DNA of 19,637 nt, from positions 1-19,637 of the forward strand of contig JAEWZS010000014.1 of the NCBI GenBank assembly GCA_023458355.1, in the 5' to 3' direction. Each line of letters opens with the position of its first letter. Within the stretch, counting starts at the first letter, position 1. The position numbers and the translations under genes are program-made. This stretch comes from Bacillota bacterium. Lineage in GTDB: Bacteria > Bacillota > Clostridia > Christensenellales > CAG-138. Below are positions 8,763-14,984 of the stretch, in pieces. The notes below the pieces were generated by a model. That model searched no databases, had not been told where the DNA came from, and saw only the letters and a program-made list of their open reading frames with translations.

Positions 8763-9830
8763 TTAGAATATGGCGAGGAACAGCTTGACCATCAAATATG
8801 CGATTAAAGCACAGCCCGGGAAAGTCAATACCCACGCAATCACCATTTCTTTTACCACGCCCCAGTTTACCGAGGAAAGACGCTTGGATGCACCTACGCC
8901 CATGATGGCGGTGGTCTTTGTGTGCGTGGTGCTCACGGGTATGCCGGTTAGGGAGCTTAAAAGAAGGCAGCTTGCTGCGGCTACGTCTGCCGAGAAGCCT
9001 TGGTATTTAGCTAGCTTCACCATGTCCATACCGACGGACTTGATGATGCGGTACCCGCCTATGGAAGTACCGAGCGCCATAACGAGTGAGCAGATTACCA
9101 TAAGCCATATAGGGATTGCAAAATCGGTCGTGCCTGCGTTGCCGGTAGCAAGAAATGTGCCTAATAGGAATACGCCTATGAATTTTTGCCCGTCCTGCGC
9201 GCCATGCATAAACGCCATTGCCCCCGCGCCGAATATTTGGCCACCCTTAAAGAACCCTTCGGTCTTGCGCCTGTCCACACGGCGGAAAATGAATTCCGTA
9301 AGTTTCGTCGTTAAAAATCCCATGCCGAAACCTAAAAACGTAGAAAGCAGCAGTCCGTAAATGACCTTAATCCACTCCGAGCCGTTGATGCCCGAAATAC
9401 CTCCCTGAAGCGCGATTGCGGCACCCGAGATGCCCGCGATAAGCGCATGGCTCTCGCTTGTAGGTATGCCAAACTTCCACGCGGCGGTCGCCCAGATGAC
9501 GATGGAAAACATGGCCGCGCAAAGCGCAATGTTTGCGTCCGTGGCGTTGCCGTTAAAATTAACCATATTATAGATGGTCATGGCGACGGTCTTGTTGATG
9601 AAGGTCATCAACAACACACCTAAGAAGTTTAACACAGCCGCCATTAGGATGGCCGCACGTGGCGACATGGAGCGTGTGGAAACGCAGGTCGCAATGGCGT
9701 TTGGAGCATCCGTCCAACCGTTTACCATAATTACGCCAAGCGTCAACAACACCGTGAGAAAGAGTGCCGGATTTCGCCCGAGCTCTGCAATAAACTCTCC
9801 AAGTGGCACGACACCTTCGGAAAACTGCAT
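8763..9830 (-). CDS. pit: Inorganic phosphate transporter, PiT family
   Basis: Low-affinity cation-coupled phosphate permease in the cytoplasmic membrane. The 355-residue protein has the inverted-repeat signature of the family: VNGWTDAPNAIAT at about 36-48 and, in the second half, GIPVSTTHTKTTAIMG, plus FGIPTSESHALIAGISGAA. Roughly nine to ten hydrophobic segments run from residue 22 to the C-terminus, with a cytosolic Arg/Lys-rich loop (FRRVDRRKTE) in the middle. The start ATG has GAGG nine bases upstream. It is the first gene of a two-gene operon with the DUF47 protein, and is divergent from the M42 peptidase operon. Upstream direct repeats suggest control by the PhoPR phosphate-starvation system. 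Confidence 0.95.
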   Translation of the reverse strand: MQFSEGVVPLGEFIAELGRNPALFLTVLLTLGVIMVNGWTDAPNAIATCVSTRSMSPRAAILMAAVLNFLGVLLMTFINKTVAMTIYNMVNFNGNATDANIALCAAMFSIVIWATAAWKFGIPTSESHALIAGISGAAIALQGGISGINGSEWIKVIYGLLLSTFLGFGMGFLTTKLTEFIFRRVDRRKTEGFFKGGQIFGAGAMAFMHGAQDGQKFIGVFLLGTFLATGNAGTTDFAIPIWLMVICSLVMALGTSIGGYRIIKSVGMDMVKLAKYQGFSADVAAASCLLLSSLTGIPVSTTHTKTTAIMGVGASKRLSSVNWGVVKEMVIAWVLTFPGCALIAYLMVKLFLAIF

Positions 9831-9908
9831 GAAATGTTACCTCGTTTCTGGTTAAAGCATACCCCGGACGTATGATTCGATACATATACGCGCAAAGGTC
9901 CCCATTAA

Positions 9909-9970
9909 TCTATACACCAAATTCACCTTGTGCGCAAGGGCTGGTAAAAACTTTGTCAAATCTTCGTTAA
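9909..9970 (-). promoter_or_regulatory. pit promoter with PhoP-box-like direct repeats
   Basis: On the minus strand four hexamers lie at exactly 11-bp intervals: TTAACG (9965-9970), TTGACA (9954-9959), TTTACC (9943-9948) and a weaker TTGCGC (9932-9937). Each is separated by five bases. Seventeen bases after the last comes a -10-like TATAGA (9909-9914), placing the start of transcription about 70 bases before the pit ATG. Bacillus-type PhoP boxes are TT(A/C/T)A(C/T)A direct repeats with about 5-bp spacing, so sequence, spacing and downstream gene all agree. No binding data can be seen here. Confidence 0.65.
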
Positions 9971-10030
9971 ATCCGAGCCGGAACTTCATCCGATATATTT
10001 CCAATCTCCCTCCCGCAATGCATTTTAAAA

Positions 10031-10039
10031 TGATATAAT
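10031..10039 (+). promoter_or_regulatory. Promoter of the M42 peptidase operon
   Basis: A perfect -10 hexamer TATAAT (10034-10039) with an upstream TGA (10031-10033) forms an extended -10, about 60 bases before the first peptidase gene. No good -35 is visible at 16-18 bp. The rest of the 268-base divergent spacer (9831-10098) holds the pit promoter and PhoP-like repeats. Confidence 0.55.
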
Positions 10040-10098
10040 AGCAATGTTATATTCTTTCAAAACCTATGTTGAAACATTCAAAGCAAGGAGAAACGCAT

Positions 10099-11145
10099 AT
10101 GGATATGTTTGAAGCGCTGTCCACACTCACGACCGCGTCGGGCGTATCGGGCAGCGAGCATGGCGTAGCGGACGCTGTAAGCCGGTATTTCAGCGCTTAC
10201 ACGAAAAACGTTAAGCGCGACAAGCTCGGCAACGTATTCGCGACCGTCGGCGAAGGTAAACCCGTAGTGCTCATCATGGCGCATATGGACGAAATCGGCA
10301 TGGTCGTAACCAAAATCGAAGACAACGGAATGCTGAGAATCCAATCCGTCGCAGGTGTAGACCCGCGTGTGCTCCCGGGCTCTGAGGTCCTTGTATACGG
10401 TAAGGAGCCCATTAAGGGCATTGTCGGTGCGATACCGCCGCATCTTCTAAACGAAAAAGACCGCGATTCCGCCTATAAAATGGAAGACCTTTGCTGCGAT
10501 CTCGGTTTACCTATCGAAAAGGTAAAAGAGCTTGTGAATGTGGGCGATGCCGTAACATTTGCACCGCAGCTCCCGCTAAAGCTTAAAAACAACCGTGCCG
10601 CAGGCAAAACATTTGACGACCGCGCACTTGTTGTAACCATGCTTGAGGCGCTCGATTTGCTGAAAAGCCGCAAGCTCAACTGTACGGCAGTGTTTTGTGC
10701 CTCGGTGCAGGAGGAGCGCGGCAGCTTTGGTGCAAAAACAGGCAGCTACGGTATAAATCCCGATATCGGCGTCGCCATGGACGTAACCCATGCGCCTACG
10801 CCCGGTGTTGAGCCCATGAATGTTTGCGAAATGGATAAGATTGCCATCGCAAAAGGTTCCAACATCCACCCCAACATCTACAAACGCCTGACCGACGCCG
10901 CGACAGAGTGCGGCATAAGTTGGGAAGTAGAAATTTGCATGGGCCATACCGGCACCGACGCCTGGGAAATACAGGTCGAGCGCGGCGGTATCCCCACGGG
11001 GCTTCTAAGCGTGCCCGTGCGCTATATGCACACGACCGTAGAAACAATGAGCCTCGATACCCTTCGCAACTGCTCCAAACTGCTCGTTGAATTTTTGATG
11101 GGCATCGGTGAGGATTGGGAGGAAACGCTATGCTTCAAAGACTAG
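10099..11145 (+). CDS. M42 family metallo-aminopeptidase, first of three
   Basis: Cytosolic di-metal aminopeptidase/glucanase-like enzyme of peptidase family M42 (348 residues, typical). Candidate metal ligands and catalytic residues are all present: His62 and Asp64 in AHMDEIG, the bridging Asp in FDDR (173-174), Glu205-Glu206 in VQEERG, Asp228 in MDVTH and His311 in RYMHT. It differs from its two neighbours in having HTGTDAWEIQ where they have GGTDAG or GGTDTS, suggesting a different specificity. I chose ATG at 10099, eight bases after AAGGAG; the frame opens 11 codons earlier without a ribosome binding site. M42 enzymes form tetrahedral dodecamers that trim short peptides. Confidence 0.92.
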   Translation: MDMFEALSTLTTASGVSGSEHGVADAVSRYFSAYTKNVKRDKLGNVFATVGEGKPVVLIMAHMDEIGMVVTKIEDNGMLRIQSVAGVDPRVLPGSEVLVYGKEPIKGIVGAIPPHLLNEKDRDSAYKMEDLCCDLGLPIEKVKELVNVGDAVTFAPQLPLKLKNNRAAGKTFDDRALVVTMLEALDLLKSRKLNCTAVFCASVQEERGSFGAKTGSYGINPDIGVAMDVTHAPTPGVEPMNVCEMDKIAIAKGSNIHPNIYKRLTDAATECGISWEVEICMGHTGTDAWEIQVERGGIPTGLLSVPVRYMHTTVETMSLDTLRNCSKLLVEFLMGIGEDWEETLCFKD

Positions 11146-12158
11146 AAGAGCTCTGCAACCTAAGCGGCGTAAGCGGTGATGAAGGCCGCGTGCGCGCCTA
11201 TATCAGAGAGGCCGTAAAGCCCTATGCGACCGATGTAACAACCGACGCCATGGGCAACCTCTATGTCCACAAACCCGGCAAAGGCAGGCGCATTATGGCC
11301 TGTGCACACATGGACGAGGTAGGCATGATGGTGCGCGGCATTCGCGACGACGGACTTATTGCCTATGCACAGACCGGCCTCGATGCGCGCGTTGTGGTTT
11401 CAAAGCGCGTGCTCATCGGCCCCGACGCTGTACCCGGCATCATCGGCGCAAAGGCAATCCATCTCCAAACGCGTGAGGAGTTTAAAGCCGCCCTCAAGCA
11501 TAAGGATCTTTTTATCGACATCGGTGCAAAAGACAAGGCGGATGCCGAAAAATACGTAAAGCTCGGAGATTATGTAAGTTTCCCGGCCAATTTCTCGCGC
11601 TTCGGCGACGGGCTTATAAAATCCAAGGCGCTTGATGACCGCTGCGGCTGCGCCATACTGCTTGAGCTTCTTAAAAACGATTACGACTGCGATTTTACCG
11701 CGGTATTTACCGTGCAGGAAGAGGTTGGCGTTCGCGGAGCAAAAACCGCAGCCTACAACGCTAAGCCCGAGCTTGCGCTCATTTTAGAGGGGACGACCGC
11801 CAATGATATGCCGAAATCCGAAGGTCATGAGTATGTGACCATGGTCGGTTTTGGCCCTGCCATCTCCGTTATGGACGGCGGTACCATGGTGCTTCCGCGG
11901 ATGTTTAACGCACTTCGTGCAACCGCTAAAAAAGAAGGTATCCCCTTCCAGCTCCGCAAAGGCACACGAGGCGGCACCGACGCAGGTGCTATTCACAAAT
12001 CCCTTTCGGGCGTCGTCTGCGGCGGCATATCTGTAGGCTGTCGCTACATCCATTCCCCCGCGAGCGTCGCTTCCGTTTCAGACTTTGAAAACGCCTATAA
12101 ACTTGCGCACAGCTTTTTAGTTAACAGAACGTTTGAGGAGGTTCTTACCAATGTTTAA
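11130..12158 (+). CDS. M42 family metallo-aminopeptidase, second of three
   Basis: Second M42 peptidase (342 residues). Active-site residues: His60 and Asp62 in AHMDEVG, Asp169 in LDDR, Glu197-Glu198 in VQEEVG, Glu220 in LEGTTA and His308 in RYIHS. The fourth position is Glu where the other two copies have Asp; both occur in the family. RGGTDAGAIH at about 288-297 is the family's usual form. The ATG at 11130 has a GGGAGG site and lies inside the last 16 bases of the preceding gene, so the genes are translationally coupled. Divergent sequence against its neighbours indicates an old duplication, not a recent tandem copy. Confidence 0.93.
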   Translation: MLQRLEELCNLSGVSGDEGRVRAYIREAVKPYATDVTTDAMGNLYVHKPGKGRRIMACAHMDEVGMMVRGIRDDGLIAYAQTGLDARVVVSKRVLIGPDAVPGIIGAKAIHLQTREEFKAALKHKDLFIDIGAKDKADAEKYVKLGDYVSFPANFSRFGDGLIKSKALDDRCGCAILLELLKNDYDCDFTAVFTVQEEVGVRGAKTAAYNAKPELALILEGTTANDMPKSEGHEYVTMVGFGPAISVMDGGTMVLPRMFNALRATAKKEGIPFQLRKGTRGGTDAGAIHKSLSGVVCGGISVGCRYIHSPASVASVSDFENAYKLAHSFLVNRTFEEVLTNV

Positions 12159-13155
12159 AGACATGCTTAAATCCATCGTGGAAGCCTACGGACCTTCCGG
12201 ACGCGAACGCGCGTGCGCAGAGGTCATTAAGTCCTACGTTGCTCCCCATGCCGACAAGGTGTATTACGATGCGTTGGGCAACCTGATTGCCTACAAAAAA
12301 GGAACCTCCGGCAAGAAGATCATGCTTGCAACGCACATGGATCAGATTGGCCTTATCGTCACCCATATCGACGACAAGGGTTTTCTTAAGGTCTCCAACG
12401 TCGGCGGCGTAAGCCCCATTGTGAGCATTGCACGCGAGGTGATGTTTGAAAACGGTACCCGCGGCGTGACCTATTACGAAAACGAGAAAAAGACCATGGC
12501 GGAAGCCGGTATTGCCGAGCTTTTCATCGACATCGGCGCAAACTCCAAAGAGGAAGCCGAAGCAAAGGTTGAGATCGGCGATGTAGCCGTCTATGCACCT
12601 CATTTCTTTGAAATGGGCCGTTTCATTACCTGCGGTGCTCTTGACGACAGACTTTGCTGCGCCATTGCCGCCGAAGCCTTTAACACCATGGAGACCGAGC
12701 ACAACGTATACGCCGTGTTCACCGTGCAAGAAGAAGTCGGCTGCCGCGGTGCAGGCCCCGCCGCCCATTCCATTGAGCCCGATCTTGCCATCGCCTTAGA
12801 CGTGACCCTCACCGGCGATACACCCAAGTGCACACCGGCGATGAGCGTAACCGCAGGAGACGGCCCCACCATAAAGGTGATGGATTCCTCCGTTATCGTG
12901 CCCACAATCGTGCGCGAATTCTTGAAAAAGTGCGCCGAGGAAAACGGTATCCCCTACCAGCATGAAGTGCTCCGCGCAGGCGGCACCGATACTTCCACCA
13001 TCCAGCGCACCAAAGACGGCGTGCTTGCAGGCTGTATTTCCATCGGCACCCGCTACATCCATACCCCCGTGGAAACCGCCAGCATGGACGACGTGGAAAA
13101 CGCCGTGAAGCTGCTGAAAGCCGCGCTTAAGCAGAAGGAACTGCCTGAGGTGTAA
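12151..13155 (+). CDS. M42 family metallo-aminopeptidase, third of three
   Basis: Third M42 peptidase (334 residues). Active-site residues: His62 and Asp64 in THMDQIG, Asp165 in LDDR, Glu194-Glu195 in VQEEVG, Asp217 in LDVT and His304 in RYIHT; AGGTDTSTIQ lies near residue 278. The HMDQ variant (Gln after the catalytic Asp) distinguishes it from the other two. ATG at 12151 follows GAGGAGG and overlaps the second gene by eight bases. It ends 83 bases before the operon terminator. The three genes probably encode subunits of one or more mixed tetrahedral complexes with complementary specificities; this is inferred from related multi-M42 systems. Confidence 0.93.
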   Translation: MFKDMLKSIVEAYGPSGRERACAEVIKSYVAPHADKVYYDALGNLIAYKKGTSGKKIMLATHMDQIGLIVTHIDDKGFLKVSNVGGVSPIVSIAREVMFENGTRGVTYYENEKKTMAEAGIAELFIDIGANSKEEAEAKVEIGDVAVYAPHFFEMGRFITCGALDDRLCCAIAAEAFNTMETEHNVYAVFTVQEEVGCRGAGPAAHSIEPDLAIALDVTLTGDTPKCTPAMSVTAGDGPTIKVMDSSVIVPTIVREFLKKCAEENGIPYQHEVLRAGGTDTSTIQRTKDGVLAGCISIGTRYIHTPVETASMDDVENAVKLLKAALKQKELPEV

Positions 13156-13172
13156 TGGGGTACGGGGTACGT

Positions 13173-13194
13173 TACTTTTCTTATAAGAAAAGTA
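13173..13194. repeat. 22-bp perfect palindrome
   Basis: TACTTTTCTTA is followed immediately by its reverse complement TAAGAAAAGTA, with no spacer, 18 bases past the third peptidase gene. It could be a dyad binding site or a dispersed palindromic repeat; I recall similar sequences between genes in other Clostridia, but cannot confirm that here. Confidence 0.7.
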
Positions 13195-13238
13195 GCAAAA
13201 GAATTTTATGGTTAAAATTAATAAAACCTAGGTTTTAT

Positions 13239-13267
13239 AAAAGGCGTCCGGACAGCGGACGCCTTTT
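13239..13267 (+). terminator. Rho-independent terminator of the M42 operon
   Basis: A perfect 12-bp stem (AAAAGGCGTCCG with CGGACGCCTTTT) closes a five-base loop, with A and T tracts at the outer ends, so it could work in both directions. It directly follows an 18-bp palindrome at 13221-13238. Confidence 0.85.
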
Positions 13268-13348
13268 GTGGTAAATGGGATGTCGGCAGTTTTACTCCGT
13301 AGTTTTTTGTGTAGGGGGCGGCGCCCCTTGTGTACCCCGCAAAGGAAC

Positions 13349-13630
13349 GGCGGGCTGTCCGGAGGCCAGCCCCTACAGCAGCACCGATACACTGCAGCGC
13401 CCCGTTGCCATTAAGCACCACGCAGTGGCCGTTTTAAGGGGGTTAGGGGTTTGTTAAGGGGCCGAAGGGGGGAAATCGGAATCCCCCCTGGCCCCTTAAC
13501 GCCAATCGTATAAGTTACAATGAATATGTTATCCCCGCATGGAGCCGCAAAAAATTACGGGATATACAAAGCGTGTGCCGATGTTGTATCTATAGTCCCG
13601 GGGGATTTCTCGCTTCGCTCGAAATGACAG
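13349..13630. repeat. Long direct repeat, copy A (compact form)
   Basis: This 282-base unit recurs at 14365-14775. It begins GGCGGGCTGTCCGGAGG, contains CACGCAGTGGCCG and TTAAGGGGGTTAGGGG, then a large inverted repeat (GTTAAGGGGCC at about 13451-13461 with GGCCCCTTAAC at about 13491-13501), and a segment beginning CATGGAGCCGCAA (13538). It ends in the left arm of the 100-bp inverted-repeat element. Most positions agree by eye with copy B, apart from B's 138-base insert. Confidence 0.8.
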
Positions 13631-13700
13631 CGGGAACACGAAGTCACGCCCGAGCAAACACTGTCATTTCGAACGTAACGAAGTGAAGTGAGAAATCTCC
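13601..13700. repeat. 100-bp inverted-repeat element, copy 1
   Basis: The left arm (13601-13630, GGGGATTTCTCG...GAAATGACAG) is 30 bases and the right arm (13661-13700, CTGTCATTTCG...GAGAAATCTCC) is 40. They are reverse complements except for about ten extra bases in the right arm, and are separated by 30 unrelated bases. A second full copy lies at 14250-14348 and a lone left arm at 14746-14775. The form (short, non-coding, inverted ends, multiple copies) is that of a MITE or a large extragenic palindrome. Confidence 0.8.
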
Positions 13701-13703
13701 AAC

Positions 13704-14243
13704 ATGGAGCCACAAGAAATGGCGGTACAAACTAAGCACAAGCCGATTGATGTGTTGCAGCACACCCTTTGTTTTGCTATTCTTTGTATAGAGAATTACA
13801 ACATATATAAGGAAAACGGTATGGGAACGGCAATTATCATTGTATCGGCTTTATTGATGGTTTGGTTTTTCGGCTGTATTGTGACCTATAAAATCGGCAG
13901 CCATGTTTTGGTGGACGGCGAGGGCGTGAAAAGCGCCGAGTTTATTATGCTTCTTTTGTATAGCTGCGCCCTTTTATCCTACTTCTTTTATAAACCGGTA
14001 GGACGTTGGATACTTCTTGGTACACTTGCCCTATGGATAATCGTGCAGTTTTTCTGCCATTGGTACTACACCATTTTCGGAGTCTCGGAGAAAAAGCTGC
14101 AAGGTTATAACAAGTGTTTTCATAATACGGTCCGCTTGTTTCCGCTAAGCGAAAAACGTCTTGTTCCTGATTTATATCACATTGTACTTCATCTGCTGAT
14201 TCTTTTAGATATTACGTTGATTGTTTTGGAGGTTTTGCTATAG
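13704..14243 (+). CDS. Hypothetical integral membrane protein
   Basis: No family recognised. The frame encodes up to 179 residues with at least four strongly hydrophobic segments (about residues 41-65, 80-103, 107-130 and 157-179) and a possible fifth at 17-35. A polar loop (VSEKKLQGYNKCFHNTVRLF) lies before the last helix. Start is uncertain: ATG 13704 and ATG 13719 lie in sequence shared with the flanking repeats and lack a clear ribosome binding site; ATG 13821 has AAGGA seven bases upstream but would remove the possible first helix. The gene has more A+T than its neighbours, has no visible promoter, and sits between two inverted-repeat elements, so it may be acquired or carried by them. 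Membrane location is inferred from hydrophobicity only. Confidence 0.7.
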   Translation: MEPQEMAVQTKHKPIDVLQHTLCFAILCIENYNIYKENGMGTAIIIVSALLMVWFFGCIVTYKIGSHVLVDGEGVKSAEFIMLLLYSCALLSYFFYKPVGRWILLGTLALWIIVQFFCHWYYTIFGVSEKKLQGYNKCFHNTVRLFPLSEKRLVPDLYHIVLHLLILLDITLIVLEVLL

Positions 14244-14249
14244 CTCGAA

Positions 14250-14348
14250 GGGGATTTCTCGCTTCGCTCGAAATGACAGATGGCGCATAGAGGTGTGCTC
14301 GTTAAACACTGTCATTTCGAACGTAACGAAGTGAAGTGAGAAATCCCC
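14250..14348. repeat. 100-bp inverted-repeat element, copy 2
   Basis: The left arm (14250-14279) is identical to that of copy 1, and the right arm (14309-14348) differs only near its end (AAATCCCC instead of AAATCTCC). The 29-base centre is unrelated to that of copy 1, so the arms are conserved and the middle is not. It starts six bases after the membrane-protein stop codon and would also place a large hairpin at the end of that transcript. Confidence 0.8.
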
Positions 14349-14364
14349 TACATGGTTCAGGAAA

Positions 14365-14775
14365 GGCGGGCTGTCCGGAGGCCAGCCCCTACAGCGGCAC
14401 CGATACACTGCAACACCCCCGTTGCCATCAAGCACCACGCAGTGGCCGTTTTAAGGGGGTTAGGGGTTTGTTAAGGGGCCAAAGGAGCTGAGACGGCGTT
14501 TAGCCGTATCAGCGGGTTCGCTGGCCCAAAGCGCCAAAAAAGGCGCCTGTGACGCCTTTTTAGAACCCCAGGGTTTCGCCGCAGGCGAAACATCCTTAGT
14601 ATTATGCATTGCAAATGCTTAATGCGGAATCCCCCCTGGCCCCTTAACGCCAATCGTATAAGTTTCAATGAATATATTCCCCATCATGGAGCCGCAGAAA
14701 ATGCAGAACAGTAAAGCACATACCGATGCTACATCTATAGTCCCAGGGGATTTCTCGCTATGCTCGAAATGACAG
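14365..14775. repeat. Long direct repeat, copy B (with insert)
   Basis: Second copy of the unit at 13349-13630, in the same orientation, 411 bases long. The flanks match copy A closely; the difference is an insert at about 14486-14623 lying between the two halves of the inverted repeat GTTAAGGGGCC / GGCCCCTTAAC. It ends in a lone left arm of the 100-bp element (14746-14775, with one small change, GCTATGCTC for GCTTCGCTC) and has no right arm. Confidence 0.8.
14486..14623. other. Structured insert in repeat copy B
   Basis: A 138-base segment absent from copy A. It is almost continuous stem-loops on the plus strand: 14487-14513 (GCTGA-ACGGC with GCCGT-TCAGC), 14531-14546 (GCGCC with GGCGC), 14564-14575 (AACCC with GGGTT), 14573-14591 (GTTTCGCC with GGCGAAAC) and 14606-14618 (GCATT with AATGC). 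A further stem, AAAAAGGCG with CGCCTTTTT (about 14537-14561), overlaps the second and cannot form with it; it resembles a terminator. A structured RNA or folded single-stranded DNA are both possible; I recognise no known RNA family. Confidence 0.55.
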
Positions 14776-14807
14776 TGGGGAAACTATGCCCACCCTTTCC
14801 AACCTTT

Positions 14808-14911
14808 GGCGGGCGGATATAGAATTCGCCCCTACTAAAACCACATCGTAAAGTTTATCCATCCCGCAGAAAACCGAACCTGCACAGCGGGATGAGGTCA
14901 TCCCACCCTAC
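14808..14911. repeat. Two short palindromes ending in CCCTAC
   Basis: 14808-14835 begins GGCGGGCGG and ends CGCCCCTAC, with GGGCG and CGCCC pairing. 14886-14911 begins AGCGGGATGA and ends TCATCCCACCCTAC. They resemble elements at 13349-13377 and 14365-14393 (GGCGGGCTGTCC...CCCCTAC) and 7881-7909 (GGGGCGTC...CCCCCTAC). The common feature is a short stem whose right end is C-rich and ends in CTAC. Confidence 0.55.
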
Positions 14912-14928
14912 ACCATTCAACCGTAACT

Positions 14929-14955
14929 AAAAAAAACAGGATCAGCCCGATCCTG
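14929..14955 (-). terminator. Rho-independent terminator of the HAD phosphatase gene
   Basis: On the minus strand CAGGATC pairs with GATCCTG around a five-base loop and is followed by eight T residues. It lies 30 bases past the stop codon. Confidence 0.85.
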
Positions 14956-14984
14956 CTTTATAAAACTTTATTTGCTTCCTTCCC

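Larger units (their letters stand above)
13156..13703. other. Gene-free stretch: palindromes, terminator and repeat copy A
   Basis: No credible gene. In order it holds a 22-bp perfect palindrome (13173-13194), an 18-bp palindrome (13221-13238), the operon terminator (13239-13267), a GC-rich inverted repeat beginning GTAGGGG (13311-13326), long direct repeat copy A (13349-13630) and a 100-bp inverted-repeat element (13601-13700). Small open frames over it are translations of the repeats. Confidence 0.7.
14244..14984. other. Gene-free stretch: inverted-repeat element, repeat copy B, short hairpins, terminator
   Basis: No credible gene. It holds the second 100-bp inverted-repeat element (14250-14348), long repeat copy B (14365-14775) with its structured insert (14486-14623), two short hairpins that end in CCCTAC (14808-14835 and 14886-14911), and the terminator of the HAD phosphatase gene (14929-14955). 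Short open frames in it are translations of the repeats. Confidence 0.7.

Noticed and set aside
8770..9360. 196-codon plus-strand frame opposite pit
   Set aside because: Antisense to a clear PiT transporter; the open frame reflects the codon use of pit, and its translation shows no domain.
9846..9905. Riboswitch or leader RNA in the pit 5' untranslated region
   Set aside because: The leader is only about 70 bases, and I could not find a convincing stem set or a terminator.
12145..12768. 207-codon minus-strand frame opposite the third M42 gene
   Set aside because: Antisense shadow; Gly/His-rich low-quality translation with no ribosome binding site.
13275..13457. 60-codon plus-strand frame in the repeat island
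   Set aside because: Entirely within repeat sequence, no ribosome binding site, no resemblance to a protein.
14238..14438. 66-codon minus-strand frame whose translation includes LSFRAKREIP
   Set aside because: It is a translation of the inverted-repeat element and the start of long repeat copy B; a related spurious frame covers copy A (13218-13421).
13349..14775. CRISPR array
   Set aside because: Only two long repeats and two to three inverted-repeat elements, with irregular spacing and no uniform spacers.
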